Assembly (NCBI GenBank): GCA_016463045.1
Contig: JAEMSB010000115.1
Span: forward strand, 1-7,073
DNA length: 7,073 nt
DNA from: Niveispirillum sp.
GTDB lineage: Bacteria; Pseudomonadota; Alphaproteobacteria; Azospirillales; Azospirillaceae
Direction of reading: 5' to 3'
Positions within the stretch are counted from its first letter, which is position 1. Each line of letters starts with the position of its first letter. Shown here one piece after another: positions 5,173 to 7,073 of the stretch. The notes under the pieces are model-generated. The model saw nothing but the letters and a program-made list of their open reading frames with translations, was not told the origin of the DNA and ran no database searches. Both the position numbers and the translations under genes were made by a program.

Positions 5173-7073
5173 TCAATGCGCCTCGGCCCAGGACAGGCCG
5201 ACGCCGGCTTCGGCCACCAGGGGAATGCCGATGTCGGCGGCGCCCTCCATCACCTGGCGGACCAGGGCGGATGTGGCCTCCACCTCCGCGTCGGGCACCT
5301 CGAACAGCAATTCGTCATGCACCTGCAAAAGCATGCGGGCGTTCAACCCTGCTTCCGCCAGCGCGCCCGGCAGCTTGATCATGGCCAGCTTGATGATGTC
5401 GGCGGCGGTCCCCTGAATGGGGGCGTTGATGGCCTGACGCTCGGCATAGGCCTTGCGCGCGCCCTTTTCCTGGATACCCTGGATCCAGCATTTGCGGCCC
5501 AGCAGGGTGCGGACATAACCGTCGCGCGCCGCCTCTGCCTTGGTCTTCTCCATATAGGCCTGAAGCTCTGGGAAGCGTTCGAAATAGGCCTTGATGAAGG
5601 CCCCGGCCTCACCAGCGGATATGCCCAGCTGGCGGGACAGACCGAAGCTGGAAATGCCATAGATGATGCCGAAATTGATGGCCTTGGCCCGACGGCGGAT
5701 TTCCGAGGTCATCTGGTCCAGCGGCACATTGAACACCTGGCTCGCCGTCATGGCATGGATGTCGATGCCGTCGCGGAAGGCCTGCTGCAGGGCCGGGATG
5801 CCCGCCATCTCCGCGACGATGCGCAATTCGATCTGGCTGTAATCCACGGACATGATGCGGTTGCCGGGGGCGGCGACAAAGGCACGGCGGATCTTCCGCC
5901 CCTCTTCCGTGCGGATGGGGATGTTCTGCAGGTTGGGGTCGGTCGATGACAGGCGGCCCGTGGAGGTAGCGGCCAGCGCGAAGCTGGTATGGACACGGCC
6001 CGTGCCGGGATTGATCTGTTCGCCCAGCGTGTCCGTGTAGGTGGATTTCAGCTTGGCGAATTGCCGCCAATCCATGACCTTCTGGCAGATGGGAATGCCC
6101 AGATCGGCCAGTTCTTCCAGCACCGAACTGTCGGTGGACCAGGCGCCCGTCTTGGCGGATTTCTTGCCGCCCGACAGTTTCATCTCGTCGAACAGAATCT
6201 CGCCCAGCTGCTTGGGGCTGCCGACATTGAAGGTGCGGCCAGCCAGGACATGGATCTCTGCCTCCAGCTCCACCAGCCGCTTGGCAAAATCGTTGGACAA
6301 CTCTTTCAGGACCTGCCGGTCGACCAGCACGCCCTCCATCTCCATCCGCGCCACCACCGGCACCAGGGGACGCTCAATCGTCTCGTAAACCGTCACCATC
6401 CGGTCGGCCAGCACATCATGGCGCAGCACATGCCACAGGCGCAGCGTGATGTCCGCATCCTCCGCCGCGTAAGCTGTGGCCTTGTCCAGCGGCACGCGGT
6501 CAAAGGTGATGCGGTTCTTGCCCGTGCCCGTCACCTCATCAAAGGAGATGGTGGTGACGCCCAGATGGCGCTGCGCCAGCTCGTCCATACCATGCCCATG
6601 CCGGCCGCCGCCGATGACGTAGGAGCGGAGCATCGTGTCGTCGATGGGCGCGACCGTGACGCCATGCTTGGCAAACATCTGCCAATCGAACTTGATATTG
6701 TGCCCGACCTTCAGCACGCCTGGATGTTCCAACAACGGCTTTAGGATCGCCAGCGCGCGGGCCAGCGGCACTTGGCGGGGCGGCGGCGCGCCATCACCGA
6801 AATCCAGGCCACCGGCCCCTTCCTTGGGCGTGGACGGATCAATATGGGCAAGGGGGATGTAGCAGGCGCGGCCCGGACGGGTGGCCAGCGAGATGCCCAC
6901 CAGATTGGCGCGCATGGGCGTCAGGCCATCGGTCTCCGTGTCGACGGCAACAACGCCGGCCTCCAACCCTTCCGCGACCCAGGCGGCCAGCGCTTCCTCC
7001 GTATCGACCAGCACATGCTCGACCGTTTCAGGCCGGGGGATATGCGCATCGGCCCGCGCCTCCACCGGGGTTG
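5173..7073 (-). CDS. polA: DNA polymerase I, proofreading and polymerase domains (5' end off the window)
   Basis: Family A DNA polymerase that fills gaps in excision repair and replaces Okazaki RNA primers. The frame is open to the right edge, so the roughly 300-residue N-terminal 5'-3' nuclease domain lies outside; GTG 7065 is not a real start. Counting from that codon, the 3'-5' exonuclease has all its metal ligands: D42 and E44 (VDTETDGL), D127 (GHNIKFDW), and Y199/D203 (YAAEDADITL). The polymerase follows with TSTGRLSSTDPNLQNIP at 367-383, motif A with D408 (VDYSQIELR), the O-helix R457-x3-K461-x3-F465-x3-Y469, and motif C H583-D584-E585 (QVHDELLFEV). The end, SWAEAH, is typical of the family. 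The O-helix Phe is the form that discriminates against dideoxynucleotides. Proofreading appears intact, unlike Taq. The gene leads a probable operon with tas and thpR. Confidence 0.97.
   Translation of the reverse strand, partial: TPVEARADAHIPRPETVEHVLVDTEEALAAWVAEGLEAGVVAVDTETDGLTPMRANLVGISLATRPGRACYIPLAHIDPSTPKEGAGGLDFGDGAPPPRQVPLARALAILKPLLEHPGVLKVGHNIKFDWQMFAKHGVTVAPIDDTMLRSYVIGGGRHGHGMDELAQRHLGVTTISFDEVTGTGKNRITFDRVPLDKATAYAAEDADITLRLWHVLRHDVLADRMVTVYETIERPLVPVVARMEMEGVLVDRQVLKELSNDFAKRLVELEAEIHVLAGRTFNVGSPKQLGEILFDEMKLSGGKKSAKTGAWSTDSSVLEELADLGIPICQKVMDWRQFAKLKSTYTDTLGEQINPGTGRVHTSFALAATSTGRLSSTDPNLQNIPIRTEEGRKIRRAFVAAPGNRIMSVDYSQIELRIVAEMAGIPALQQAFRDGIDIHAMTASQVFNVPLDQMTSEIRRRAKAINFGIIYGISSFGLSRQLGISAGEAGAFIKAYFERFPELQAYMEKTKAEAARDGYVRTLLGRKCWIQGIQEKGARKAYAERQAINAPIQGTAADIIKLAMIKLPGALAEAGLNARMLLQVHDELLFEVPDAEVEATSALVRQVMEGAADIGIPLVAEAGVGLSWAEAH

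Noticed and set aside
5176..6744. Plus-strand open frames of about 250 codons opposite polA
   Set aside because: They mirror conserved PolA catalytic regions; composition is typical of antisense reading of GC-biased codons, with no recognisable domain.
7063..7065. GTG 7065 as the start of a short, 630-residue polymerase
   Set aside because: The frame stays open to the window edge and DNA polymerase I normally has about 300 more residues before this point, so the gene simply continues off the window.
1..7073. A novel defence, mobile or biosynthetic system
   Set aside because: All sizeable coding regions belong to common housekeeping families except one small membrane protein; no transposase, integrase, reverse transcriptase, repeat array or unusual domain was seen on either strand.

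Overview
The window looks like a chromosomal, high-GC alphaproteobacterium, most likely a Rhodospirillales/Azospirillaceae-type organism. This placement rests on strong G/C third-position bias, on the alphaproteobacterial character of the RpoH, RluD and PolA sequences, and on the rluD-rpoH neighbourhood with a small membrane-anchored protein of the DUF6476 type on the other side of rluD. It is inference from reading alone. No mobile element, RNA gene, CRISPR array or defence island was seen.

Layout from left to right. At 1-861 (minus strand) lies rpoH, the heat-shock sigma factor. Its last codons are cut off and replaced by a 55-bp direct copy of its own interior (1-55 equals 576-630), which is most simply an assembly or contig-end chimera. 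At 988-2103 (minus) is rluD, the 23S rRNA pseudouridine synthase, upstream of rpoH on the same strand. A perfect TATAAT overlaps the rluD stop codon and could serve rpoH. At 2094-2474 (plus) is a small single-pass membrane protein whose 5' end overlaps the 5' end of rluD head to head. At 2519-3544 (plus) is a PLP-dependent threonine aldolase. It meets the next gene tail to tail with no spacer: the two stop codons form the palindrome TGATCA at 3542-3547.

The right half (minus strand) reads as one operon in the order polA, tas-type aldo/keto reductase, thpR. polA is cut by the right edge, leaving the proofreading and polymerase domains. The tas gene carries a +1 frameshift near 4380 that splits an otherwise full-length 343-residue protein. 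thpR, a 2'-5' RNA ligase-family 2H phosphoesterase, starts 9 bases past the tas stop, and its ribosome-binding site overlaps that stop.

The genes are mostly housekeeping (stress sigma factor, ribosome modification, DNA repair/replication, RNA end processing, amino-acid metabolism). I found no convincing undescribed system. The items most worth checking are the rpoH junction, the tas frameshift, and the unusually tight gene boundaries (overlapping divergent starts, abutting convergent stops).
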